Assembly (NCBI GenBank): GCA_050732695.1
Contig: JBOHRL010000064.1
Span: 1 to 64,000, forward strand
Source: JBFFZF01 sp050732695
GTDB lineage: Bacteria > Gemmatimonadota > Gemmatimonadetes > Longimicrobiales > RSA9
DNA: 64,000 nucleotides
Reading direction: 5' to 3'
This document shows, piece by piece, positions 43,897 through 52,930 of the stretch. The notes under the pieces are model-generated. The model was not told the DNA's origin. It did not search any database and worked only from the letters and a program-made list of their open reading frames with translations. Made by a program: the position numbers and the translations under genes. The stretch's first letter is position 1. Every line of letters starts with the position of its first letter.

Positions 43897-45705
43897 ATGA
43901 CGAAGGACGATCCCGCCGGCGGCCGAACCCAGGTCTCGCTCCAGACCGCGTTACTGGGTCTGGTTGGTGTCGCGCTGCTGGCGGGCATCGTCCCGGCTGG
44001 CTTCATCCTCGAGCAGTCGCTGGCGCGCGAACTCGAGAAGCGCGCGTGGCGCGATGTTGCACAGGCCCCGATGATTCTGGCCGACCGCACGGCTGCGATC
44101 AGCTCGGCAATGATGATGCATGCGAAAGAGGTTGCACACTCGCCCGTGCTGATCGCGGCACTCGAGCGCGGCGACTCGGAACTGGCACTCCGCGCGGCGA
44201 CGGAGGCGGCTGCCGCGTTCGAGGAGCGGCCCGTCCTCGTGGTTGCGGATGGAACGGTCCTCGCCGGGCCTTCGCCGGGCGCCGCATCGCTCGCGGCGAC
44301 ACGGCGAGGTGAGATGCCGGTGATGGTCGTTCAGGACGGCGCCTCGGCGTACATGGTCTCGATCGCGTCCATACAGCGCGGCGCCGAGTGGTTGGGTGCA
44401 GCGGGCGTGGCGACACCCCTCGATGCGAACGCGGCCGAAGCTCTTGCCGGCCTCACACGCTCCGATCTCGTGCTGCTTCTGACGGGCGGACCCGAAGCCG
44501 TCGCGTCGGCCGCCACACCGCTTGCGGTCACGCTCGAACGCGAAGTCGCGCGTACGTCCGAGGTCTCCGGCCCGCGCGAGATCACCACTGGCGATGGCCG
44601 ATACCTCGTTGTTACGGCGCCACTGTCCAACGCGACGGTGGCGTTCGTCCACGATCTTAGGCGCGAGCTTGCGATCCTGCCGGAGCTGCGGCGCGTGCTT
44701 TACGGCAGTGGTGCAGCGGCGCTCGCTGTGGCGCTCGGGCTCGGGTCGCTGCTGGCCCTTGTGCTCGTTCGCCCTGTGCGCGCACTGGCGGCTGCCGCAG
44801 ATGATGTTTCGCGCGAGCGATACGATGCGCCCCTTGCGCGTTCGCCGGTCCGCGAGGTGCGTCGTGTGACGCAGGCCTTCGAGGCGATGCGTGCAGCGCT
44901 GGCGACGCGGATCGAGGAGCTGCGGTCGGCGAACCGGGCGCTCGAGGAACGACAGGCGAGGCTGGTCGCGCTCCAGTCGGAGCTGATGCGGCGGGAGCGA
45001 GTCGCGGCAAGTGGCCGCATGGCAGCCCAACTGGCCCACGAGATTCGCAATCCTGTCGCGAATCTGCGCAACTGCCTCGAGCTGCTGCACCGGCGGCTGG
45101 ACCGCGATGCAGAGGGCCGTGAGTTTGCCGAACTCGCGATCGACGAACTGCTCCGGATGCACGAGCTGACAGAACGCATGCTCGATCTGAATCGTCCCTC
45201 GCCGCCAGACCAGCAGACGTGCGATGCGGCGGCAGTTGCGCGCGAGGTCGCCGCGCTTGCGCGCATCGGTTCGGCCGGTTCGATCGCAGCCCTCACCGTC
45301 AGTGCACAAGGCCCGTGTACCACCGCGGTAGCAGCCGATTCGCTCAAGCAGGTCCTGCTGAATCTCGTGCAGAACGCGCGCGAGGCCATGCCTGCCGGCC
45401 TCGTCCTCACCATCCGGATCGCGTGCGAAGGCGAAGAAACGGTCATCGACGTTGACGACAACGGCCCGGGCGTCGATCCTGCATTGCACGCCCGCATCTT
45501 CGACCCGTTCTTCACGACGCACGCGAATGCAGGCGGCATCGGCCTCGGACTGTTTGTCGTAGAGGGAACGGTCCGCTCGCATGGCGGGACCGTGGCGATC
45601 TCGGGAGGCCCGGATGGGGGCGCGCGTTTCCGCATACGTCTGCCGACCGCGGCCCTGCGCCCTGCTTCGCGAACCGAAGCCCGCGCATTCACGGGACGGC
45701 CATGA
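43897..45705 (+). CDS. Sensor histidine kinase
   Basis: A 602-residue membrane kinase. TM1 lies at ~19-37, a periplasmic sensor domain at ~40-255 and TM2 at ~265-290, followed by a HAMP-like linker (RPVRALAAAADDVSRERYD) and a short coiled coil. The HisKA motif is LAHEIRNPVANLRNCLEL (His ~380). The HATPase has N-box NLVQNAREAMP, G1 DDNGPGVDP and G2 GGIGLGLFVV. It starts 12 bases after the propeller gene and overlaps its regulator by ATGA. The periplasmic sensor has no recognised ligand-binding fold. It should phosphorylate the NtrC-like regulator encoded next. Confidence 0.93.
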   Translation: MTKDDPAGGRTQVSLQTALLGLVGVALLAGIVPAGFILEQSLARELEKRAWRDVAQAPMILADRTAAISSAMMMHAKEVAHSPVLIAALERGDSELALRAATEAAAAFEERPVLVVADGTVLAGPSPGAASLAATRRGEMPVMVVQDGASAYMVSIASIQRGAEWLGAAGVATPLDANAAEALAGLTRSDLVLLLTGGPEAVASAATPLAVTLEREVARTSEVSGPREITTGDGRYLVVTAPLSNATVAFVHDLRRELAILPELRRVLYGSGAAALAVALGLGSLLALVLVRPVRALAAAADDVSRERYDAPLARSPVREVRRVTQAFEAMRAALATRIEELRSANRALEERQARLVALQSELMRRERVAASGRMAAQLAHEIRNPVANLRNCLELLHRRLDRDAEGREFAELAIDELLRMHELTERMLDLNRPSPPDQQTCDAAAVAREVAALARIGSAGSIAALTVSAQGPCTTAVAADSLKQVLLNLVQNAREAMPAGLVLTIRIACEGEETVIDVDDNGPGVDPALHARIFDPFFTTHANAGGIGLGLFVVEGTVRSHGGTVAISGGPDGGARFRIRLPTAALRPASRTEARAFTGRP

Positions 45706-47102
45706 GCACGAAGCCGCCCCGCCGCATCCTGCTCGTCGATGACGATCGTGGCTTTCGCCTGTCGACGTCCGCGCTCTTGCGCCAGGACGGTTACGATGTC
45801 GTCGTTGCGGCGGACGGACGTGAAGCGGTCGATGCGTTGCGGCAACAGCCGTTCGACCTGATGCTGCTCGATCTGCGCCTGCCCGGGACCGACGGGATCC
45901 GCATTGTTGAAGCGCTGCGACTGTGGGGCGAAGGTCTGCCGATTCTCATGATCAGCGGATTCGGCACGGTCGACTCGGCCGTCTCGGCGTTGCACGCCGG
46001 CACGGACGACTTTCTCACCAAGCCCGTCGAGCCCGATGTATTGAGTGCGCGTGTGGCCGAGCTGCTGGACCGGCGGCCCGGCACGACGGCCGGGCCGGGC
46101 TCCGCATTCGCCGGTATGATCGGCCGGACGGCATCCATGCGTGAGGTGTTCGATGCGATCCGCCGTGTCGCGACGACCGACGCGACCGTGCTGATCAGGG
46201 GAGAGACGGGCACGGGCAAGGAACTGGTCGCGCGCGCGATTCACGAACAATCGCCACGTGCAACAAAGCCGTTTCTGGCTGTGAACTGCGCTGGTCTGCC
46301 CGAAGGCCTGCTCGAGACCGAGCTGTTCGGCCACCTGCGCGGCGCGTTCACGGGCGCGGTCGCCGACAAGGTGGGTCTCTTCGAAGCGGCGCATGGCGGG
46401 ACGCTGTTCCTCGACGAGATCGCCGACATGAGCCTTGCGCTGCAACAACGTCTCCTCCGCACCCTCCAGGATCGGGAAGTACGACGCGTCGGTGCCGTTC
46501 GCGCGAATACAGTCGACGTCCGGATCCTCGCCGCGACGCGTTACGACCTGCGGCCGCAGATCGCAGCGGGCCGCTTTCGCGAAGACCTGTTCTATCGACT
46601 CAATGTCTTTCCGATCGTGCTTCCGCCGCTCCGTGAACGGGCTGCGGATATCCCGCTGCTGGTCGAGGCTGCACTCGCCCCGCGTCGGAGCGCGCGTCCC
46701 GGCCTTGCCTGCTCGCCCCTGACGATGCGAACCTTGCGCGCCCATGCGTGGCCAGGCAACGTGCGCGAGCTGTTCGCCGCGCTCGAAAGCGCGGCCATCC
46801 GCGCAGACGGCAATCGCATCGACGCCCAACACCTTCCCGAAGAGGTCCGGGCGGCGTTCGAGGGTGCGACCACTGCCGACCGGTATCGCGCGAGTGACAG
46901 CGACGATGAGCGCAACAGCATCCTCGCCGCCCTCGATGAAACGAACGGGAGCCGTGCCCGCGCGGCCGGGATGCTCGGCATGGGCCGCACGACGCTCTGG
47001 CGGAAAATGAAACAATACGGTATCGAGAACCTGCCAGACCAGCATCGTGACACCAGACATGAATCCAGCATGTCCGGTCAGGCGAACCAGCAGGAAACCT
47101 GA
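45702..47102 (+). CDS. NtrC-family sigma-54-dependent response regulator
   Basis: A 466-residue activator. The receiver has acidic DDD at 13-15, phosphoacceptor D57 (LLDLRLPG) and Lys in FLTKPVEP (~107). The AAA+ domain (~140-370) has Walker A GETGTGKE, the sigma-54-contacting loop GAFTGA (LRGAFTGAV) and Walker B GGTLFLDEIADM. The C-terminus is a Fis-type helix-turn-helix (RARAAGMLGMGRTTLWRKM). GAFTGA means it acts on sigma-54 RNA polymerase. The start overlaps the kinase stop. Its targets likely include its own operon, given the candidate sigma-54 promoter and palindrome upstream. Confidence 0.95.
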   Translation: MSTKPPRRILLVDDDRGFRLSTSALLRQDGYDVVVAADGREAVDALRQQPFDLMLLDLRLPGTDGIRIVEALRLWGEGLPILMISGFGTVDSAVSALHAGTDDFLTKPVEPDVLSARVAELLDRRPGTTAGPGSAFAGMIGRTASMREVFDAIRRVATTDATVLIRGETGTGKELVARAIHEQSPRATKPFLAVNCAGLPEGLLETELFGHLRGAFTGAVADKVGLFEAAHGGTLFLDEIADMSLALQQRLLRTLQDREVRRVGAVRANTVDVRILAATRYDLRPQIAAGRFREDLFYRLNVFPIVLPPLRERAADIPLLVEAALAPRRSARPGLACSPLTMRTLRAHAWPGNVRELFAALESAAIRADGNRIDAQHLPEEVRAAFEGATTADRYRASDSDDERNSILAALDETNGSRARAAGMLGMGRTTLWRKMKQYGIENLPDQHRDTRHESSMSGQANQQET

Positions 47103-47106
47103 AGCG

Positions 47107-49065
47107 ATGCCAGCGCAACGAACGAGTATGCCATGGTTATTCATGGCCGTCATGGCAGCCGGGTGCACGGAAGCGCCGGACGCGCTGCCGGTTTCCGGGT
47201 GGTCGTCGTACGGCGGCGATGCGGGTGGCAGTCGTTACTCGGAACTCGCTCAGATCAACCGCACGAACGTCAGCCAGCTCGAGGTGGCGTGGACCGCACG
47301 AACCGGCGATTTCAGCCACGATGACGACTCACAAGGTCCGGTCTCCGGCTGCGGCCAGTGTCACACGAGTGCATCGAAATTCGAGGCAACTCCAATTTTC
47401 GCACGCGGCCGGCTCTACCTCAGCACTCCGCTCAACCGCGTGCTGGCGTTGGACCCGGGGACCGGCGAGGAGCTATGGCGTCACGATCCCGCGATTCGCA
47501 TGGATCTGGAACGCAACGAGGGCTTCGTTTCGCGCGGCGTTTCGTACTGGCAGGACGCGGCCCGGCCGGATGCGACGTGTGGCGCGCGCATCTTCATGGG
47601 CACGATCGATGCCCGGCTGATTGCACTCGATGCCGGGACCGGCGCGTTGTGTGCGGGCTTCGGCGAAGACGGGACCGTACGTCTTGACCGCGACGTCGGT
47701 CGGGTTCAGGAGGGCCAGTACGGCGTGACATCGCCGCCCGCCATCGCGGGCGACGTGATCGTCGTGGGTTCCTCGATGGGCGACAACCGTCGCGTCGACA
47801 TGGAACGCGGCACGGTGCGCGGCTACGATGCGCGCACGGGCGCCCTGCGCTGGACGTTCGATCCGATACCACGCGATTCGACACACGGCACATGGGCCGA
47901 GTGGACGCCTGATGCGGCGGCGAAGACCGGCGCCGCAAATGCATGGGCACCGATCTCGGCGGATATCGAGCGCAACCTCGTGTTCGTGCCGACCGGCAGC
48001 GCAGCGCCGGACTTCTACGGCGGCGAGCGACCGGGCGACAATCGGTATGCGAACTCGGTCGTCGCGCTGCGTGCGTCGACCGGTGAAGTCGTGTGGCACT
48101 TCCAGGTCGTGCATCACGATCTGTGGGATTACGACGTCGCGTCGCAGCCATCCCTGATAACCGTGCCGCGGGACGGCGAGGCCGTGCCTGCCGTCGCGGT
48201 CGCGACCAAGACGGGATTCCTGTTCGTGCTCGATCGCGAAACCGGCGAGCCACTGTTCCCCGTCGAAGAACGGCCCGTACCGCCGAGCACAGTGCCGGGC
48301 GAGCAGGCGTCACCGACGCAGCCGTTCCCGATCAGGCCGGCGCCGCTGCACCCGATGGGCATGACGCTCGACGATGTCTGGGGTGCGACGCCCGAGGACC
48401 TGGCATCGTGCCGTGACCTCGTCGCATCGCTCCGCAACGAGGGCATCTTCACGCCGCCCAGTCTGGAAGGCACGCTCATGTTCCCCGGCTTCGGCGGCGG
48501 CGTGAACTGGGGCGGGCTGGCATGGGACCGCGCACACGATCGCGTCATTGTCAACGTTCTCCGCCTTGCCACGTGGGTCCGACTTCAGCCGCGCTCGGCG
48601 CCCGATCGGGGCAACCAGATCGGCACGCCGTATCACATGACGCGTGCGCCGCTTCTCTCGCAGCAGTCCATGCCGTGCACGAAGCCGCCATGGGGGACGC
48701 TCATGGCGATCGACGTGAGCACCGGCGACATCGTGTGGGAGCGGCCGTTTGGCAGTATCCCGGCACTGGCCGGCGTGCCTGAGAGCGAGACATGGGGTTC
48801 CGCGAGCTTCGGCGGCCCGATCGTCACGGGCGGCGGAATCGTCTTCATTGCCGCGGCGCAGGATGAGCTGCTGCGTGCGTACGACGTCGATACGGGCATC
48901 GAGTTGTGGAGCGCGCAGCTGCCGGCGGGCGGCCAGGCCACGCCGATGACGTACGAGTTCGACGGCCGGCAGTATGTCGTGATCGCAGCCGGCGGCCACG
49001 GCAATCTCGGCACCACTCTCGGCGATCATGTCATCGCGTACGCCCTGCCGCAGCTCGCGCGTTGA
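47107..49065 (+). CDS. PQQ-dependent dehydrogenase lipoprotein with an internal CxxCH
   Basis: A 652-residue quinoprotein starting 4 bases after the regulator stop. A lipobox (AVMAAGC, C20) suggests a periplasmic lipoprotein. The eight-bladed propeller is seen in GWSSYGGDAGGSRYSEL, FEATPIFARGRLYLSTPLNR, VVWHFQVVHHDLWDYD, and FPGFGGGVNWGGLAWD. This is the pattern of membrane glucose/alcohol dehydrogenases that oxidise substrates with PQQ. C82-G-Q-C85-H86 is a CxxCH heme-c motif inserted between the first strand and FEATP, where I would expect none; it could carry heme c. There is no N-terminal membrane domain as in E. coli Gcd. The substrate (sugar or alcohol) is not determined. Confidence 0.88.
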   Translation: MPAQRTSMPWLFMAVMAAGCTEAPDALPVSGWSSYGGDAGGSRYSELAQINRTNVSQLEVAWTARTGDFSHDDDSQGPVSGCGQCHTSASKFEATPIFARGRLYLSTPLNRVLALDPGTGEELWRHDPAIRMDLERNEGFVSRGVSYWQDAARPDATCGARIFMGTIDARLIALDAGTGALCAGFGEDGTVRLDRDVGRVQEGQYGVTSPPAIAGDVIVVGSSMGDNRRVDMERGTVRGYDARTGALRWTFDPIPRDSTHGTWAEWTPDAAAKTGAANAWAPISADIERNLVFVPTGSAAPDFYGGERPGDNRYANSVVALRASTGEVVWHFQVVHHDLWDYDVASQPSLITVPRDGEAVPAVAVATKTGFLFVLDRETGEPLFPVEERPVPPSTVPGEQASPTQPFPIRPAPLHPMGMTLDDVWGATPEDLASCRDLVASLRNEGIFTPPSLEGTLMFPGFGGGVNWGGLAWDRAHDRVIVNVLRLATWVRLQPRSAPDRGNQIGTPYHMTRAPLLSQQSMPCTKPPWGTLMAIDVSTGDIVWERPFGSIPALAGVPESETWGSASFGGPIVTGGGIVFIAAAQDELLRAYDVDTGIELWSAQLPAGGQATPMTYEFDGRQYVVIAAGGHGNLGTTLGDHVIAYALPQLAR

Positions 49066-49068
49066 GCC

Positions 49069-50049
49069 TCAGCCGCGCAACTCGCGCAGCCACGCGCCGA
49101 GCGCCGTCTCGAAGTAACGAGGGCTGAAGAGCGTCCACTCGCCGAGCGATTCCGGAATGCGGTACGAGGTGGCCGCGGTCGCTGCATCGTCGCCCCGTTC
49201 GTGCGCTCGCCTCGCCGCCGCTTCGACGTCGTCGAGCAGCGCGATGTAATTGCGCAGGTCCGCTCGATCTGCGAGCGGGCCGTGGCCGGGGACGCAGGCT
49301 GTCGTACGATCGCGCACGAGCGCGCGCACGCTGGTGGAGAGCAGCGATGGTGTGGCATCGACGTAATTCGGGAACATCCGGTTCCACACGAGGTCGCCAC
49401 AGAACACGATCGATGGCTCCTCGATCTCGATGGTCAGGTCGCTCGCGGTGTGACCGGTGCGCGGCACAACGTCGACAACGCGGTCGCCGAGGTCGATCCG
49501 TGTCGGCGCCGCAGGCGAGAGGATGGTCAACCCGTCGAGCAGGCCTGACCTGACCGGATCCGAAGCATCCGGTCGCCGTCCATCCTGCTGCTGAACGAGG
49601 TCGCGCGTCTGCTGTGTCGCGCGGATCTCCGGCGTCGCATCGTCGTTCACGTATCCGGCAAGGCCGCCGGTGTGATCGCCATGGAAGTGGGTGAGGATGG
49701 CGATGTCGGGCCACCGACCGGTCAGTGTGCGGGCCTGCTGGGCGAGCCATGTCGCGCCTTCGGGCCGCGCGAACGCCTCGATGACGAGCGTAGCCGAACG
49801 GCCCTGCACGATACCGCCATTACACAGGGTCGTCCGGTCCTCGACCGGTGTGGATATGAGCGCCCAGATGCCACTCGCCAGGCGTTCGAGCCGGCCCCAC
49901 GGTTCCTGTGCGACGACCGGCCCCGATGGTGCCGCAAACACGCGGCGGGCGCTTCGCGGCGAGAACGCCGCCATTGTGAAGATGTGAGCAAGACAGGTGC
50001 TCGTATCGCGCACGAAAGCGCGCCGGCCGGAGTTCATGCGTCGAGACAT
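49069..50049 (-). CDS. MBL-fold metallo-hydrolase
   Basis: A 326-residue protein with an RR-containing N-terminus (GRRAFVRDT), possibly a Tat-type leader. The zinc motif is THFHGDHTGG (HxHxDH), with a further His in RTGHTASD and Asp in FCGDLVWN, typical of MBL-fold hydrolases. It faces the PQQ dehydrogenase (convergent, 3 bases apart). MBL proteins accompany some PQQ systems, so a link is possible, but a general beta-lactamase-like or lactonase function fits as well. An alternative start is the Met 4 residues later. Confidence 0.86.
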   Translation of the reverse strand: MSRRMNSGRRAFVRDTSTCLAHIFTMAAFSPRSARRVFAAPSGPVVAQEPWGRLERLASGIWALISTPVEDRTTLCNGGIVQGRSATLVIEAFARPEGATWLAQQARTLTGRWPDIAILTHFHGDHTGGLAGYVNDDATPEIRATQQTRDLVQQQDGRRPDASDPVRSGLLDGLTILSPAAPTRIDLGDRVVDVVPRTGHTASDLTIEIEEPSIVFCGDLVWNRMFPNYVDATPSLLSTSVRALVRDRTTACVPGHGPLADRADLRNYIALLDDVEAAARRAHERGDDAATAATSYRIPESLGEWTLFSPRYFETALGAWLRELRG

Positions 50050-50188
50050 GACGGGTTTCGGGTGACCGTGATCGAAATGGAATCGGACCCCATTCTACAA
50101 GGCTTGCCTGGCCGGCGCAAATGCCCTACGCTCAAACCGCAGGTTCTCACCGCGCCAACCAGGGATCCACCGCCGGAGGCTGATCCTC

Positions 50189-52930
50189 ATGAAATCTTCG
50201 ATTCGCTTGCCGACCGTAACAGTGTATCATGCGATCCACTCGGCATCCCAGCCGCCGCCCCGCTTGCGGAGCCGCGCGGTGTCCATCGCCGTCTACGCGG
50301 CGCTCCTCGCGATCACTCCGGTCGCAGCCCAGATCACGCCACCCGCGCAGCGCATGCAGATGTACGAGCAGCACGTCCGGATGGCGCAGCGTTCGCAGCT
50401 CGCGAGCCTGCCATGGCAGCACCTCGGACCGACGAACATCAGCGGCCGCTCGACGGATGTAGCGGTCGTGACACCGAAAGGCCTGAGTTACACGATCTAC
50501 GCGGCATACGCGTCCGGCGGTGTGTGGAAGACGGTGAATGAGGGTGTCACGTGGGAGCCCGTGTTCGAACACGGTATCTCGACATCGATCGGCGACATTG
50601 CGATCGCACCATCGAACCCTGATATCGTGTGGATCGGCACCGGCGAGGCGAACATCTTCCGCAGCTCGATGGCAGGCGGCGGCATCTACAAGTCGACGGA
50701 CGCAGGCGAGACGTGGTCACACATGGGGCTCACGGGGACGCACACGATCGCGCGCATCATCGTACACCCGACGAATCCGGACATCGCATGGGTCGCGGCC
50801 TCCGGTCACGAGTGGACGGACAACGAAGAGCGCGGCGTCTTCAAGACGACGAACGGCGGGCAGTCGTGGGAAAAGGTGCTCTACATCAACGCGCTGACCG
50901 GCGCCATCGATCTCGTGATCGATCCGGGCGAACCGGGCACACTGTACGCGGCGACGTGGCAACGCAGGCGCAGGAAGTGGAACGATCCGCGCACAGAAGC
51001 CGGCTACACCGGCAGCGGTATTCATAAGAGCACAGACGGCGGGCGCACCTGGCAGCAGATCAATAACGGTCTGCCCGATGCTGCACAGCGCGGCCGCATC
51101 GGCATCGATGTCGCGCGGTCGAATCCGAATGTGCTGTATGCGTTCCTTGACAGCTACGAGATCGCGCGCGAGCCGGAGGCCGGCCAGACCGACGCGTACG
51201 GCCGCCCAGCCGGTCCGGTCATCCGTGGCGCAACCGTCTGGCGTTCCGATGACAGGGGCGGAACCTGGCGCCAGGTCAGCCAGAACGACCGTTACATGGA
51301 AGGCGCATCCGGGACGTACGGCTGGGTCTTCGGCCAGCTGCGCGTCGATCCGGACGATGAGGACAAGGTCTTCTTCCTCGGCCTCGGCCTGAACGTGTCG
51401 GAGGATGGCGGCCGCTCGTGGCGCCGCCTCACGGGCATGCACGGAGATCATCACGCACTCTGGATCGATCCCGCCAACTCGAATTACATGGTCAACGGCA
51501 ATGACGGCGGCGTCTACATCTCGTACGACAACGGCGAGAACTGGCGCTTCATCGTCGATGTCGGCGCGGTGCAGTTCTTCAACGTCGCATACGATATGGC
51601 GCAGCCGTTCCACGTGTACGGCTCGATCCAGGATCACGGCAGCCGGCGGGGTGTCGTGGACCTCTCACGCGGCCGCGACAACATTCCCGCCGTCGACTGG
51701 GAGGGCGCGCCGGGCGGCGAAGGCAGCAACCAGGCCATCGACCCGACGAATCCCGACATCGTCTACTCGGCCGGCTTCTACGGCAACATCTCGCGCTCCA
51801 ACCTGGCCGACACGACAGCGGAGAACATCACGCCGCAGCCCGCCGAGGGTGCGCTGGCGTTCCGTGGGCAGTGGCTTGCGCCGTTCATCCTGTCGCCGCA
51901 CAACCCCAACGTGTTGTATCACGGGTTCGAAGTCCTGCACCGTTCGATGGATCGCGGTGAGACCTGGGAGCGGATCAGCGCCGACCTCACGCGCAACGTC
52001 GAGGCCGAACTGGGCGACATTCCGTACCAGACCATCTATTCGATCTCGGAATCGCCGCTCCGCTTCGGGCTCATCTACGCCGGCACCGATGACGGACGCA
52101 CGCACGTAACACGGGATGCCGGGACGACATGGACGCAGATCGCGACCGACCTGCCAGCCGGCAAGTTCATTGCAGAACTCGTCGCGTCACGCTACGCGGA
52201 AGGCACCGTGTACATGGTGCAGAACGGCAAGCGGGATGATGATTTCACACCGTACATCTGGAAGTCAACCGACTACGGGCAGTCATGGTCGAGCATCGCA
52301 CAGGGCATTCCATCCGGCCCGGTCAATGTACTCAAGGAGGATCCGAAGAATCCGAACCTCCTCTACGCCGGCACAGACATCAGCGCGTACGCATCGCTCG
52401 ATGGCGGGCGCACCTGGAACGTGCTCGCGACCGGTCTGCCCAGCACGTTCGTGCAGGACATCGTGATTCACCCGCGCGACGACATCATGGTCGCCGCCAC
52501 ACACGGCCGCGGCATGTATGCGATGGATGTACGGCCTCTCCAGGCGCTCACCACGGACATCGTCGAGAACAGCGCAGTGCATGTGATCGCGCCTGCGCCC
52601 GCGCAACTGCCAGCCGGTCGTGGCGGACGCGGCGGATCCGGTGGCGGTGGTGTGCGTGGAAGCACCGTATACTACTGGTTGAAGGCAGCGGGCCCCGTCA
52701 CGATCGAGGTGAAGCAGGCCAGCGGCCAGGTTGTTGCACAACTCGATGGAACGGGCAATGCCGGTCTCAATCGCGCAACGTGGAACCTTGCGCGTCCCGG
52801 TGGCCCGCCGCCCGGCCAGGGCGGCCGTGGCGGGCAGGGGCGTAACGCGTTCGTCGAACCGGGCGTATACACCATCGATGTCAAGCAGGGCAGCGATTCG
52901 GGCTCGGCCCTGGTGCAGGTCAGTCGTTGA
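50189..52930 (+). CDS. Secreted sortilin/VPS10-like BNR propeller protein (paralogue)
   Basis: A 913-residue exported protein, paralogous to that at 27194-30139. A longer than usual signal region ends near PVAAQ. BNR strands include VWKTVNEGVTWEPVF, IYKSTDAGETWSHM, VFKTTNGGQSWEKVL and IHKSTDGGRTWQQI. A Gly-rich stretch (RGGRGGSGGGGVRGS, ~812-826) precedes a FlgD-like Ig domain (VTIEVKQASGQVVAQLDGTG, then GVYTIDVKQG). The stop overlaps the start of the next lipoprotein gene (TTGA), so they are coupled. A binding or scaffolding role is more likely than catalysis. Confidence 0.85.
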   Translation: MKSSIRLPTVTVYHAIHSASQPPPRLRSRAVSIAVYAALLAITPVAAQITPPAQRMQMYEQHVRMAQRSQLASLPWQHLGPTNISGRSTDVAVVTPKGLSYTIYAAYASGGVWKTVNEGVTWEPVFEHGISTSIGDIAIAPSNPDIVWIGTGEANIFRSSMAGGGIYKSTDAGETWSHMGLTGTHTIARIIVHPTNPDIAWVAASGHEWTDNEERGVFKTTNGGQSWEKVLYINALTGAIDLVIDPGEPGTLYAATWQRRRRKWNDPRTEAGYTGSGIHKSTDGGRTWQQINNGLPDAAQRGRIGIDVARSNPNVLYAFLDSYEIAREPEAGQTDAYGRPAGPVIRGATVWRSDDRGGTWRQVSQNDRYMEGASGTYGWVFGQLRVDPDDEDKVFFLGLGLNVSEDGGRSWRRLTGMHGDHHALWIDPANSNYMVNGNDGGVYISYDNGENWRFIVDVGAVQFFNVAYDMAQPFHVYGSIQDHGSRRGVVDLSRGRDNIPAVDWEGAPGGEGSNQAIDPTNPDIVYSAGFYGNISRSNLADTTAENITPQPAEGALAFRGQWLAPFILSPHNPNVLYHGFEVLHRSMDRGETWERISADLTRNVEAELGDIPYQTIYSISESPLRFGLIYAGTDDGRTHVTRDAGTTWTQIATDLPAGKFIAELVASRYAEGTVYMVQNGKRDDDFTPYIWKSTDYGQSWSSIAQGIPSGPVNVLKEDPKNPNLLYAGTDISAYASLDGGRTWNVLATGLPSTFVQDIVIHPRDDIMVAATHGRGMYAMDVRPLQALTTDIVENSAVHVIAPAPAQLPAGRGGRGGSGGGGVRGSTVYYWLKAAGPVTIEVKQASGQVVAQLDGTGNAGLNRATWNLARPGGPPPGQGGRGGQGRNAFVEPGVYTIDVKQGSDSGSALVQVSR

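Noticed and set aside
44700..47168. Long open frame on the minus strand over the histidine kinase and regulator genes
   Set aside because: It is a by-product of high GC codon use on the opposite strand. The product has low complexity, no domain and no Shine-Dalgarno, whereas the plus-strand genes have full motif sets.
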